From NCBI GenBank assembly GCA_001873365.1, contig MNYZ01000045.1:1-53638 (forward strand): a stretch of 53,638 nt of DNA. Reading direction: 5' to 3'. Positions within the stretch are counted from its first letter, which is position 1. Every line of letters begins with the position of its first letter. The position numbers and the translations under genes are program-made. Shown one piece after another: positions 8,272 to 16,650 of the stretch. Origin of the DNA: Oscillatoriales cyanobacterium CG2_30_40_61 (lineage in GTDB: Bacteria > Cyanobacteriota > Cyanobacteriia > Cyanobacteriales > Microcoleaceae). Under the pieces are notes generated by a model. That model ran no database searches. It was not told the origin of the DNA and saw only the letters and a program-made list of their open reading frames with translations.

Positions 8272-9363
8272 ATGTTAACAGCCGGAATTGTTGGACTTCC
8301 CAACGTAGGTAAATCGACATTATTTAACGCTTTAGTTGCCAATGCCAAGGCGACTGCTGCTAACTTCCCCTTTTGTACTATTGAACCGAATGTCGGTGTT
8401 GTCGCGGTTCCCGATGAACGGTTGAAAATTTTAGCCAAAATCGTCAATTCTCAAGCAGTTGTTCCGACTACAATGGAATTTGTAGATATTGCCGGGTTAG
8501 TCAAAGGTGCGAGTCAAGGAGAAGGTTTAGGGAATCAATTTTTATCCCATATTCGAGAAGTGGATGCCATTGTTCATGTGGTTCGCTGTTTTGAAAATGA
8601 TGATATTATTCATGTTGCGGGTTCGGTTGATCCTTTGCGAGATATTGATATTATTAATTTGGAATTAGCCTTATCGGATTTATCTCAAGTTGAACGACGT
8701 ATTGACCGCGCCCGCAAACAAGCTAGAACTAATAAAGAAATCCAAATTGAAGTAAATGGTTTAGAAAAAATTGCGGTTTTATTAAATCAAGGAAAACCCG
8801 CCCGTCAAGCTATATTAACAGAAGAAGAACTAGAAGCAGTAAAAGGGTTGGGTTTAGTCACGCAAAAACCAGTAATTTATGCAACTAATGTCTCAGAAGA
8901 TGATTTAGCAACCGGAAACGAACAAGTGGAAAAAGTTCGAGAAGTGGCTAAATTAGATAATGCTGAAGTGGTCGTTATTTCGGCACAGGTAGAAGCGGAA
9001 TTAGTGGATTTATCGGAAGAAGAACGGGCTGATTTTTTGGCTTCTTTAGGAGTAGAAGAAGGGGGTTTAAAATCCTTAATTAGAGCCACTTATGAATTAT
9101 TAGGATTACGCACTTATTTAACCACTGGCCCGAAAGAAACCCGCGCCTGGACAATTAAAGCCGGAATGTCTGCGCCCCAAGCCGCCGGAGTCATTCACTC
9201 TGATTTTGAACGGGGATTTATTCGAGCTGAAACGGTGGCGTATAAGGATTTAGTTGCGACTGGTTCGATGAGTGCTGCCAAGGAAAAAGGATTAGTTCGC
9301 AGTGAAGGGAAAGAGTATATTGTCCAAGAAGGAGATGTACTGTTATTCCGATTTAATGTTTAA
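8272..9363 (+). CDS. ychF: Redox-regulated ATPase/GTPase YchF (OLA1 family)
   Basis: YchF is a universally conserved Obg-family P-loop protein that binds ribosomes, prefers ATP, and acts in stress responses and translation quality control. The 363-residue product has G1 GLPNVGKST (residues 8-16), G3-like VDIAGLVKGASQGEGLGN, and YATNVSEDD in place of the usual NKxD, which is the family hallmark underlying its ATP preference. The C-terminal TGS domain includes RAWTIKAG, QAAGVIHSDFERGFIRAE and VLLFRFNV. Length is standard. A strong hairpin terminator follows. Confidence 0.96.
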   Translation: MLTAGIVGLPNVGKSTLFNALVANAKATAANFPFCTIEPNVGVVAVPDERLKILAKIVNSQAVVPTTMEFVDIAGLVKGASQGEGLGNQFLSHIREVDAIVHVVRCFENDDIIHVAGSVDPLRDIDIINLELALSDLSQVERRIDRARKQARTNKEIQIEVNGLEKIAVLLNQGKPARQAILTEEELEAVKGLGLVTQKPVIYATNVSEDDLATGNEQVEKVREVAKLDNAEVVVISAQVEAELVDLSEEERADFLASLGVEEGGLKSLIRATYELLGLRTYLTTGPKETRAWTIKAGMSAPQAAGVIHSDFERGFIRAETVAYKDLVATGSMSAAKEKGLVRSEGKEYIVQEGDVLLFRFNV

Positions 9364-9374
9364 TTTCTGACGGT

Positions 9375-9413
9375 AAACCCCGTACTGATGGCAGGTGCGG
9401 GGTGGATTTTTCT
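9375..9413 (+). terminator. Rho-independent-type terminator of ychF
   Basis: ACCCCGTAC and GTGCGGGGT form a nine-pair stem with a nine-base loop, beginning 14 bases after the ychF stop and followed by GGATTTTT. The position and short T-tract fit intrinsic termination. Confidence 0.7.
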
Positions 9414-9520
9414 TGAATTTTATTAAGGAAAAATAAAGATTTTATAATTTTATCTTCAAACTTTGATAAATTAGGGTTAGAATTGAACCTTGCATAGCAA
9501 AAGTATGGGAGTTTCTGGAA

Positions 9521-9892
9521 ATGGATTTAATGAGTTTGTTAATCGCTTGGTTAGTAACAGCCGTCAGCTTATATTTGATTGCTTTACTCAGTCCATTTAC
9601 TGGAGTTGAAATTAATGATTTCAAAAAAGCCTTAATTTCGGCGGCAGTTTTTGGAATTGTTAATGCCCTGATTCGCCCAATTTTGAAACTAATCCTAGCT
9701 CCAGCAACCTTGGTTTTAGCCGGATCTTTTGTTTCATTTATTCTGAACGTGGCGATGTTTGCTTTAGCCGCTAAACTGGTGGAAGGATTTCGTTTACGTT
9801 GGGGAGTTTGGAGTGCTATAATTGGAGCTTTAGCCCTGAGTTTTATTAATTCAATTCTGTTTCAGATTTTAGCACAAGTCGGTATCAGATAG
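9521..9892 (+). CDS. Small membrane protein of the phage-holin family (mycobacterial-type 4-TMS holin superfamily)
   Basis: The 123-residue product consists almost wholly of four hydrophobic helices separated by short loops. It has the family pattern NALIRPILKLILAPATL between helices 2 and 3 and FINSILFQIL at the end. Proteins of this family are common in cyanobacterial chromosomes and are usually annotated 'phage holin family protein', but they occur without phage genes; no lysin or phage gene is near here. The role is unknown. The ATG at 9521 lacks a strong Shine-Dalgarno sequence but gives the conserved length. Confidence 0.8.
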   Translation: MDLMSLLIAWLVTAVSLYLIALLSPFTGVEINDFKKALISAAVFGIVNALIRPILKLILAPATLVLAGSFVSFILNVAMFALAAKLVEGFRLRWGVWSAIIGALALSFINSILFQILAQVGIR

Positions 9893-10151
9893 TTCTAATT
9901 TAAGCTAACCAGAGAACAACGAATATATTTACCAGGAATGCACCTTTATCAGTCTTATATTAATTAAGTCTGTAATTTTAGTTTAATAATTTTAACCGTT
10001 AGTTGAGTCATAATTAATGGTTTTAACTCAATTTGAATCAATTATAGCTGACAAATTCCTAAAACTCTAGTTTTTTGATGAAATCAACTCTCTTTAAGGT
10101 ACAATAGGCAAAGATATCCTTAAATTAAGTCTAAAACCGAAAGCGTTAATC

Positions 10152-11909
10152 ATGACATCTACAGTAGAACTTCTCAAGACTAAATTTAATCAAGCATTAG
10201 TAGCGGCATTTGGTGAAGATTTTGCCACAATTGATCCGATGGTGGTGGCGTCAACTAATCCAAAATTTGGTGATTATCAATGTAATTTGGCGATGTCTTT
10301 AACTAAACCCTTAAAAAGTAATCCTAGAGCGATCGCAACTCAAATTATAGACCATTTAAGCCTCGATGAAATCTGCGAAACCCCCGAAATTGCTGGCCCT
10401 GGTTTTATCAATTTACGCTTAAAAACCGACTATTTACAAATACAGTTACAAAAAATGTTAGGGGATGAACGTTTAAACATTGCTAAAGTTAACCCTAACC
10501 AAAAAATGATTGTGGATTTTTCTAGTCCGAATATTGCCAAAGAAATGCACGTCGGACATCTCCGTTCTACAATTATTGGAGATAGTATTGCTAGGGTCTT
10601 AGAATTTCAAGGACATGAGGTTTTGCGTCTCAACCACGTTGGGGACTGGGGAACTCAATTTGGAATGTTAATCACTTATTTAAGAGAAGTTTCTCCCGAT
10701 GCTTTAATCACAGCAGATGCCTTAGATTTAGGGGATTTAGTTGAGTTTTATCGTCAAGCTAAAGTTAGATTTGATCAGGATGAAACCTTTAAAGAAACCT
10801 CTCGCCAGGAAGTTGTACGCCTACAAGCGGGGGCAGAAGATAGCCGTCGGGCGTGGCAATTATTGTGTGAACAATCTCGGCGAGAATTTCAGTTAATTTA
10901 TGATGATTTAGGGATTAAATTAACTGAAAGAGGAGAATCTTTTTATAATCAATTTTTACCCCAAATTGTTGAAGAATTAGACAAAATCGGATTATTAGTC
11001 GAAAATCAAGGAGCAAAATGTGTCTTTTTAGAAGGTTTTACGAATAAAGAAGGAGAACCTTTACCCTTAATTGTGCAGAAATCCGATGGCGGTTATAATT
11101 ATGCTACAACGGATTTAGCCGCGTTAAGACATCGGATTGAAACCGAGAAAGCGACTCGAATTATTTATGTGACTGACGCTGGACAAACCAACCATTTTAT
11201 GCAGGTTTGGCAAGTAGCAAAACGGGCAGGTTGGATACCGGAAAATGTCGAATTAGTTCATGTTGCTTTTGGAATTGTTAAAGGAGATGATGGCAAAAAA
11301 TTAAAAACTCGTTCTGGGGAAACCGTGCGTTTAAGGGAGTTATTAGATGAGGCGGTCAGTTATGCTAAAAAGGATTTAGAAACCCGGATCAAATCCGAAG
11401 GACGCACGGAAACCCAGGAGTTTATTGATCATGTGGCGCAAGTCGTGGGTTTGAGTGCGGTTAAATATGCAGATTTAAGCCAAAATCGCACCAGTGATTA
11501 TATTTTTAGTTTTGATAAAATGTTATCATTACAAGGAAATACGGCTCCCTATATGCTCTATGCTTATGTTAGAATTCAAGGCATTAGTCGTAAGGGCAAT
11601 ATTAATTGGCAACAGTTAGAAACGGATATTCAACTGGTTTTAGAAGCAGAGGAAGAACTGGTTTTAGCCAAACATCTGTTGCAATTACAGGTTATTTTAG
11701 AGGAAGTTGCTCAAGATTTATTACCTAACCGTTTATGTCAATATTTGTTTGAATTAAGCCAAAAATTCAATCAATTTTATGAGCAATGTGACGTGGTGAA
11801 AGCCAGAGAACCTCAACGAACTTCCCGTTTAGCTTTATGTGATTTAACCGCAAAAACCTTAAAATTAGGGTTATCTCTGTTAGGAATTTCAGTGTTAGAA
11901 AGAATGTAA
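10152..11909 (+). CDS. argS: Arginyl-tRNA synthetase
   Basis: This class Ia synthetase charges tRNA-Arg. The 585-residue product has an N-terminal Arg-tRNA synthetase additional domain (about 1-110), the HIGH-type signature [17 protein letters not shown], a catalytic core with [13 protein letters not shown] and [18 protein letters not shown] (the region replacing KMSKS), and a C-terminal DALR anticodon-binding domain ending [20 protein letters not shown]. Length is normal. The upstream 260 bases contain no gene; an AT-rich promoter region is presumed. Confidence 0.97.
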   Translation: MTSTVELLKTKFNQALVAAFGEDFATIDPMVVASTNPKFGDYQCNLAMSLTKPLKSNPRAIATQIIDHLSLDEICETPEIAGPGFINLRLKTDYLQIQLQKMLGDERLNIAKVNPNQKMIVDFSSPNIAKEMHVGHLRSTIIGDSIARVLEFQGHEVLRLNHVGDWGTQFGMLITYLREVSPDALITADALDLGDLVEFYRQAKVRFDQDETFKETSRQEVVRLQAGAEDSRRAWQLLCEQSRREFQLIYDDLGIKLTERGESFYNQFLPQIVEELDKIGLLVENQGAKCVFLEGFTNKEGEPLPLIVQKSDGGYNYATTDLAALRHRIETEKATRIIYVTDAGQTNHFMQVWQVAKRAGWIPENVELVHVAFGIVKGDDGKKLKTRSGETVRLRELLDEAVSYAKKDLETRIKSEGRTETQEFIDHVAQVVGLSAVKYADLSQNRTSDYIFSFDKMLSLQGNTAPYMLYAYVRIQGISRKGNINWQQLETDIQLVLEAEEELVLAKHLLQLQVILEEVAQDLLPNRLCQYLFELSQKFNQFYEQCDVVKAREPQRTSRLALCDLTAKTLKLGLSLLGISVLERM

Positions 11910-11925
11910 CCTGAATACACCGAAA

Positions 11926-11961
11926 ACACCGAAAATCAAAATTATTTGAGACTTTCGGTGT
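11926..11961. terminator. Bidirectional stem-loop between convergent argS and the DMT transporter
   Basis: ACACCGAAA and TTTCGGTGT form an inverted repeat around an AT-rich loop, in the 84 bases between two convergent genes. Neither side has a clean T-run, so its strength as an intrinsic terminator is uncertain. Confidence 0.5.
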
Positions 11962-11993
11962 TCCTCCCAGGTTTTCAGTTATTTTTGTGAGAC

Positions 11994-13019
11994 TCACCGA
12001 TAGGAAATTGAATTCACCAATACAGGGATTTTTTCTAAACTGTTGGTCTCGATATTGACTTCATGGTTATGCAGAGAAAAATCTAAATTGATTTCATCAC
12101 TCAAAATCAAGGGTTCACTAGCAGTAATTAGGATGTTTTCTTGAGCGCTAATTTCACTATCGAGTTGCGTAGAATTGGTTTGTTGTTGACTAATGAACAT
12201 TGCTCCTAAAATCAGCGCACCCCCAACCCAACCCCGTATTCCTAAAGTTTCACCGAGTAACCAAAAGGAAAATAGGGAGGCAAATACAGGTTCAAAGGTA
12301 TAGATCACGGCGGTTTCAGAGGCGGAAACCCAATGTTGAGCGATCGCCGGGAGCCAAGTGGTTACGGCCGTTACCAAAGCCAGGTATAATAGGGGCAGAT
12401 AATTGCTGCAAATGCCGTCCCACTGTCCCATCAGATCGGGTATGGCCCATAAAGTCGCTAAAACCGTCATCACCACAAGCTGAATGGCGGTTAGAGGCAG
12501 GGGCTCGTGGTTGCAGGTAACGGCCTCCAACAGCAGAATATAACTGGTATAGAGCAGAACATCTAACAACATCCAGAAGTCCCCAGCAGTTAGCATTCCG
12601 CCTTCCCAGGACATCACCCCCACCCCGACCAAGGCGAGTCCGGCGGCTAGAAACATTGCCCATCGCACTCGTTGACCGAATAATTGCCCTAATAATGGCA
12701 CTAAAATTACATTTAAACTGGCAATAAAGGCGGCTCGGTTTGCTGAGAGAGTTTCTAAAGCAATCGCTTGAATTGCTAAGGAGGCAAATAGTATCATTCC
12801 TAATAGAAAGCCATCTCGAACTAACTTAAAATTTAAAGTCCGTAAATGCAGGGAAAAAGCGATCGCTGCTAAAGCAGATCGAATGGCAATTAATATACCT
12901 GGAGAGAGAGCATGAATCGTTTCTTTAACTAAGGGAAATGTTGTTCCCCAAAGTAAGGTGACAGCTACCAGTAGGATAATACCCTGGATATGTTGTACTT
13001 TTGGTTGTGAAATAGTCAT
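11994..13019 (-). CDS. DMT-superfamily transporter with EamA domains
   Basis: The 341-residue product has about ten hydrophobic segments in two EamA-type halves. It has the entry pattern LLWGTTFPLVKETIHALSP, repeat elements FIASLNVILVPLLG in half 1 and YTFEPVFASLFSFWLLGE in half 2, and a hydrophilic C-terminal tail of about 60 residues. EamA proteins export amino acids, sugars or other small metabolites; the substrate here is unknown. It converges with argS. The tail is acidic and not conserved in the family as I know it. Confidence 0.9.
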   Translation of the reverse strand: MTISQPKVQHIQGIILLVAVTLLWGTTFPLVKETIHALSPGILIAIRSALAAIAFSLHLRTLNFKLVRDGFLLGMILFASLAIQAIALETLSANRAAFIASLNVILVPLLGQLFGQRVRWAMFLAAGLALVGVGVMSWEGGMLTAGDFWMLLDVLLYTSYILLLEAVTCNHEPLPLTAIQLVVMTVLATLWAIPDLMGQWDGICSNYLPLLYLALVTAVTTWLPAIAQHWVSASETAVIYTFEPVFASLFSFWLLGETLGIRGWVGGALILGAMFISQQQTNSTQLDSEISAQENILITASEPLILSDEINLDFSLHNHEVNIETNSLEKIPVLVNSISYR

Positions 13020-13176
13020 TATATATATTTGTATTCTAAAACCATTTTATAACAAATAGACGGTTTTTGAGGAAGATTTTTTATCCCTGACATAAATTAT
13101 TACATAACTCCCAGGACGGGTTAGCTTCGGCCATTGGTAATTGTTATATGAAATCTAGTTATAACCGAACCACGAT

Positions 13177-13210
13177 GATCCCCCCTAACCCCCATTAAAA
13201 AGGGGGGGAT
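13177..13210. repeat. Palindromic CCCCCCTAACCCC / GGGGGGG repeat
   Basis: GATCCCCCCTAACCCCCATT followed by AAAAAGGGGGGGAT forms a hairpin in the gap between marC and the DMT gene. It is a shortened relative of the elements at 21.5 kb and 28.0 kb, which carry the same CCCCCCTAACCCCCCTT arm. The remaining 216-base gap shows nothing else recognisable. Confidence 0.6.
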
Positions 13211-13235
13211 TTGGAGCAAATATTAAGGGATGGAA

Positions 13236-13904
13236 TCAAGGAGTAATAAATAAAGTTTTGATCCAGTTTTCTAATCCACTTAATATTAATTGTACTCCCA
13301 AAGCTAAAATAAATAAACCCAAAAGACGAGTCAAGGCAATAATTCCATTTTCTCCTAAAAGATTAAGTAAACGATTGGATAGAATTAAGCAGGCATAAAC
13401 TATAATTCCAATTATAATAATAGCCACAATAATAGCGCCTAAATGTAATAAAGTTTCGGTCGAAAAAGTTTCTCTAGCTTGGGCTGCTAATCCTAATGTG
13501 ACTGTGATTGCCCCTGGCCCGGCTAATAAAGGAACAGTTAAGGGAATAAAGGAAATATCCTTATGTTCTTCTAGTTGAGTAGTTAAGGCTTCTTTTTCGG
13601 TAGGAGTTAATTTTGGTTCAGCCTTTAACGCTTCCCATCCCGCCTCAAAAATTATAATTCCGCCTGCAACTTTTATCCCGGACATTCCTAATCCAAAAAA
13701 TCCCATAATACTTTCTCCAATTAATAGAAAAAATACTAAAACCGCGACAAAACTAATAGTAGTTTTAAGCGCGCATTTTTGTTTTAATTCTATAGAATAG
13801 CCCGAGGCTAATATTAAAAATATTGGCACAGCCCCCAAGGGATCAACAATGGGAAACAAGGAGGCAAAACCGCCTAAAACAAAAGTCAAGAAATCTGCTA
13901 TCAT
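13236..13904 (-). CDS. MarC family integral membrane protein (UPF0056)
   Basis: The 222-residue product has six membrane segments and the MarC family features ASLFPIVDPLGAVPIFL near the N-terminus and PLTVPLLAGPGAITVTLGL in the middle, with a final helix LGLFILALGVQLILSGL. The family was once linked to multiple antibiotic resistance, but no transport function is established. The ATG at 13904 matches the family start. The gene is separated from the cupin gene upstream on the same strand by 44 bases, so they could be co-transcribed. Confidence 0.9.
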   Translation of the reverse strand: MIADFLTFVLGGFASLFPIVDPLGAVPIFLILASGYSIELKQKCALKTTISFVAVLVFFLLIGESIMGFFGLGMSGIKVAGGIIIFEAGWEALKAEPKLTPTEKEALTTQLEEHKDISFIPLTVPLLAGPGAITVTLGLAAQARETFSTETLLHLGAIIVAIIIIGIIVYACLILSNRLLNLLGENGIIALTRLLGLFILALGVQLILSGLENWIKTLFITP

Positions 13905-13948
13905 ATTTTTAATTTATTCGGCCGAAATCCGGCATTTTTTCTGGGATA

Positions 13949-14455
13949 TTAAAGCTCAGAAGTTAGTTTTAAAATTAGATCTTCTGACTCTGGAAATCTC
14001 GACAGTAGGTGAGTCCGTTCTGCTAATTCAAAGTCGGCAAAATCGAACCCGGGTGCAACGGTACAACCGACAAAACTATAGGAACTTTCAGAATTAGGAT
14101 AACCTCCAAACCACCATCCCGCCGGAACTACAAACTGGACTTGTTCTGCTGCTAAAATATTAGAACCCAGAATAATATTCTGCACGCCATAGTCTTCGTG
14201 AATTAAAATTAAAGTCATGGAACCCCCTAAATAAAAATGCCACATTTCATCAGATTGAATTCGATGCAAATGGGATTTTGTCCCTTGGGGTAATAAAAAA
14301 TAAATTCCTGTACAATAATTGCGATCGCCTTTAAAATTACCGGGTAAAGCACTGTCAGGAATTATCCCCTCCGAACGATAGTTTTCTCGAAAATAACCTC
14401 CTTCTGGATGAGGAATAAGCTGATATTTTTCAATTAATTCTTCTACACTAATCAT
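13949..14455 (-). CDS. Cupin-fold protein of the DUF985 family
   Basis: The 168-residue product starts with the family pattern LIEKYQLIPHPEGGYFRENY. It continues with IYFLLPQGTKSHLHRIQSDE and MWHFYLGGSMTLILIH, then FVVPAGWWFGGYP and GCTVAPGFDFADFELAER. The double-stranded beta-helix core and its conserved His/Glu residues could bind a metal, but no activity is established for the family. It sits 44 bases upstream of marC and 15 bases downstream of the beta-barrel-like gene, all on the minus strand. Confidence 0.9.
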   Translation of the reverse strand: MISVEELIEKYQLIPHPEGGYFRENYRSEGIIPDSALPGNFKGDRNYCTGIYFLLPQGTKSHLHRIQSDEMWHFYLGGSMTLILIHEDYGVQNIILGSNILAAEQVQFVVPAGWWFGGYPNSESSYSFVGCTVAPGFDFADFELAERTHLLSRFPESEDLILKLTSEL

Positions 14456-14470
14456 AAATTTGTCTGGAAA

Positions 14471-16039
14471 CTAGAAAGACCAGGCTAATCCTAAACGCAT
14501 TCCCTGTGAAGTCATCTTAACGGTGGAGGTTCCATAATCTCCTTCTTTTTTAACTTTTAATTGATATAAACGATAGCCTGCGGATAAAGTTAAATCACGA
14601 GAAACTTGCCAATCTAAACCGATAAGTAAATCCCAATTGACAGGAGCTTCACTTCCTCCTGTAATTGAGGTTCCTCCCCGGGTTGTAAGTGCTAAATTAT
14701 CGGCTAAATTGAGTTGAATTTGTGCCCCCACAGCGGGATCAAACCAATCCGGTCGATAGTTAATATCTGGGCCGGGATCAAAACCAAAATCAATATTAAG
14801 ATAGCCAAAACGAGCGCCCCCATAAACTTCAAAATCCAGAGAAGGATAGACAGAATTGGAGTTTGAATCCTCTTTAACATTAGTTAGGGGTAGGGTTCCT
14901 AAATGCCATGCAAGTGATACTTCTGAGGTTAATAATTCCGTATTAAAATTAATATCAATTTCCGAACCATTCTCCGTTAAACCCATTTCAGCATAGACTC
15001 CCTGAAAGATTAATCCGATATCCCCATTCCATGCTTCTAAACGAGTTCCTAACTCTAAAATTTTATCGAACTCCAGAATTTTTCCTAAGCCAATATTAAA
15101 ATCAACTTTAATAGGAACTTGACCCGGAGGAACTCGATTAACAATGGTTTGTACTCCTTCTCGAATTTGAGTTTCTAAGCGTTCTGTCAAGTTTTGTCCC
15201 CGTTGTTGTAAACGTTCTCGCACCCCTTGAGCAATTCTATCTTCTAATCGAGTATTACTCTGATCAAAAGGTAAGCGTTCCCAGACTTGATTAACGGTTT
15301 GTTGAATTAAATCTTGGGGTAACTGATTTGAAATACGATTGGTAATTTCAGCCGTAATTAAGTCTACTAAAACGACTCGATTAACACTAGCTCCTTCTCC
15401 AACAATGGCATAACCATCAATATTAAAAGGCACAAATAGCATCGGTTCAATTTCAAATCGCCATCGGCTTTTTTGCTCAGATTGTTGAGAGTCTGGAGCA
15501 GAATTTTGAGAGGTTTCAACGGAGAATTGGTTAACTATATTATTAGAAATTTGAAGATTTTGGTTAACTGTATTTTCTAAGGAATTAGGAAATATTATTG
15601 TCGGGGATTCTAAGAAAATTTCCCCATCTTTTCTTATGGGTTGCGAGTCAGTTAAATCAATAGCATTAGTGCTAGAATTAATAAAATCCGAGTTCAGTTC
15701 CGAGAGTTTGAAATCCGCTACATTTTTTTGATTTAATTGTTGTAAAGCATCAGGTTGAATAGCTTTTTCTTCGATTTGATTAGAATTTAGATAATTTTGA
15801 TTAACTTCCTGTGAAGAAGAAGGAGCGATCGCAATTTTTTCTATAGAAACGGGGTTTAACTCAACGGCAGATTGATCAACGGAAAAATTTAGGTTAGAAT
15901 TAATTAAAAACTGCTGCTGATCGTCAGAAAAAGCCGAGGATACTGCGGATTCTGAATCCTGATTAATGGAACTCGCCCAAGCGGGAGCCATAACCATAAA
16001 TGTTAATAGAGTGAAGCAAGACGTTAAAGCTGATTTCAT
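14471..16039 (-). CDS. Hypothetical secreted protein, probable outer-membrane beta-barrel
   Basis: The 522-residue product begins with a clear signal peptide, MKSALTSCFTLLTFMVMAPA with cleavage near AWASS. Residues about 25-200 are low-complexity, rich in Asn, Gln and Ser, and look disordered. Residues about 200-300 hold an amphipathic Arg/Gln-rich helical segment (EDRIAQGVRERLQQRGQNL). The last 230 residues show alternating hydrophobic strands such as LALTTRGGTSITGG and LTLSAGYRLYQLKV, ending LGLAWSF. A terminal Phe after a strand is typical of outer-membrane barrels. I recognise no named family; the location is inferred. Confidence 0.7.
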   Translation of the reverse strand: MKSALTSCFTLLTFMVMAPAWASSINQDSESAVSSAFSDDQQQFLINSNLNFSVDQSAVELNPVSIEKIAIAPSSSQEVNQNYLNSNQIEEKAIQPDALQQLNQKNVADFKLSELNSDFINSSTNAIDLTDSQPIRKDGEIFLESPTIIFPNSLENTVNQNLQISNNIVNQFSVETSQNSAPDSQQSEQKSRWRFEIEPMLFVPFNIDGYAIVGEGASVNRVVLVDLITAEITNRISNQLPQDLIQQTVNQVWERLPFDQSNTRLEDRIAQGVRERLQQRGQNLTERLETQIREGVQTIVNRVPPGQVPIKVDFNIGLGKILEFDKILELGTRLEAWNGDIGLIFQGVYAEMGLTENGSEIDINFNTELLTSEVSLAWHLGTLPLTNVKEDSNSNSVYPSLDFEVYGGARFGYLNIDFGFDPGPDINYRPDWFDPAVGAQIQLNLADNLALTTRGGTSITGGSEAPVNWDLLIGLDWQVSRDLTLSAGYRLYQLKVKKEGDYGTSTVKMTSQGMRLGLAWSF

Positions 16040-16078
16040 CTGATGTTTTGTATGGGTTGAAAGTTCTTGTACAGTCTA

Positions 16079-16516
16079 TTAAAAATTGAGAGATTTAACA
16101 ATCACCCCAATAAAACTCACTAATCCAATCACAATTAAAGCAACGCCGATAATTTCTGTACTGTAAGAGGTTTTATAAGTATAGCGATCGCTTTCAATTT
16201 GTTGAAGTAAGCGACGATGTTCCCTCAATCCTAGAGCCATTCCTAGCATTCCCGTACTAATAAAAGCCAGTCCCACAATAACAGAAAATCTCACCGGATC
16301 AATCTTAGGGTTGAGTTGGCTCTGTTCAATTGTTCTGACAATTGTAGGAATACCAAAACCAAAACCAATTAACGACAAAGAAGTGCGTATCCAAGCCATT
16401 AAAGTCCGATCGGCGGCGGCGCGACTGCGGTATTTAGCCAGTTCAGTTCGATCTTCGGCTAATTCATTAGTAGAAAGCTGTTTAGGGGGTTCTGAGTTGT
16501 TGGGGGGTTGATTCAT
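16079..16516 (-). CDS. YidH/DUF202 family inner-membrane protein
   Basis: The 145-residue product has a polar N-terminus and then the DUF202 core: RSRAAADRTLMAWIRTSLSL, FGFGIPTIVRTIEQ, a second helix VGLAFISTGMLGMALGLREH, and a third helix VALIVIGLVSFIGVIV. The function of DUF202 proteins is not established. The context is informative: it is divergent from an arylsulfatase followed by its maturase, and DUF202 genes (yidH, yidG) lie next to a sulfatase (yidJ) and a maturase-like gene (yidF) in Escherichia coli. Confidence 0.85.
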   Translation of the reverse strand: MNQPPNNSEPPKQLSTNELAEDRTELAKYRSRAAADRTLMAWIRTSLSLIGFGFGIPTIVRTIEQSQLNPKIDPVRFSVIVGLAFISTGMLGMALGLREHRRLLQQIESDRYTYKTSYSTEIIGVALIVIGLVSFIGVIVKSLNF

Positions 16517-16650
16517 AACGGGTTAGGTTTTGGGGGGTACTGTGGGTAGCCGATTTCTTAATTAAAATACATTTGTAAACATTTGGAATAAGTCTGTACT
16601 TTAAATTAGGATGGGGGATAAATAGACATGATTTTTATGAGGGACTACCC

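Noticed and set aside
9521-9892. Holin-family gene as a sign of a prophage
   Set aside because: No lysin, structural or integrase gene is near, and this small membrane family is common in bacterial chromosomes without phage.
12200-12663. Two overlapping frames of over 100 residues inside the DMT transporter gene
   Set aside because: Both are other-frame shadows of a well-supported membrane protein gene, with Arg- and Pro-rich, low-quality translations.
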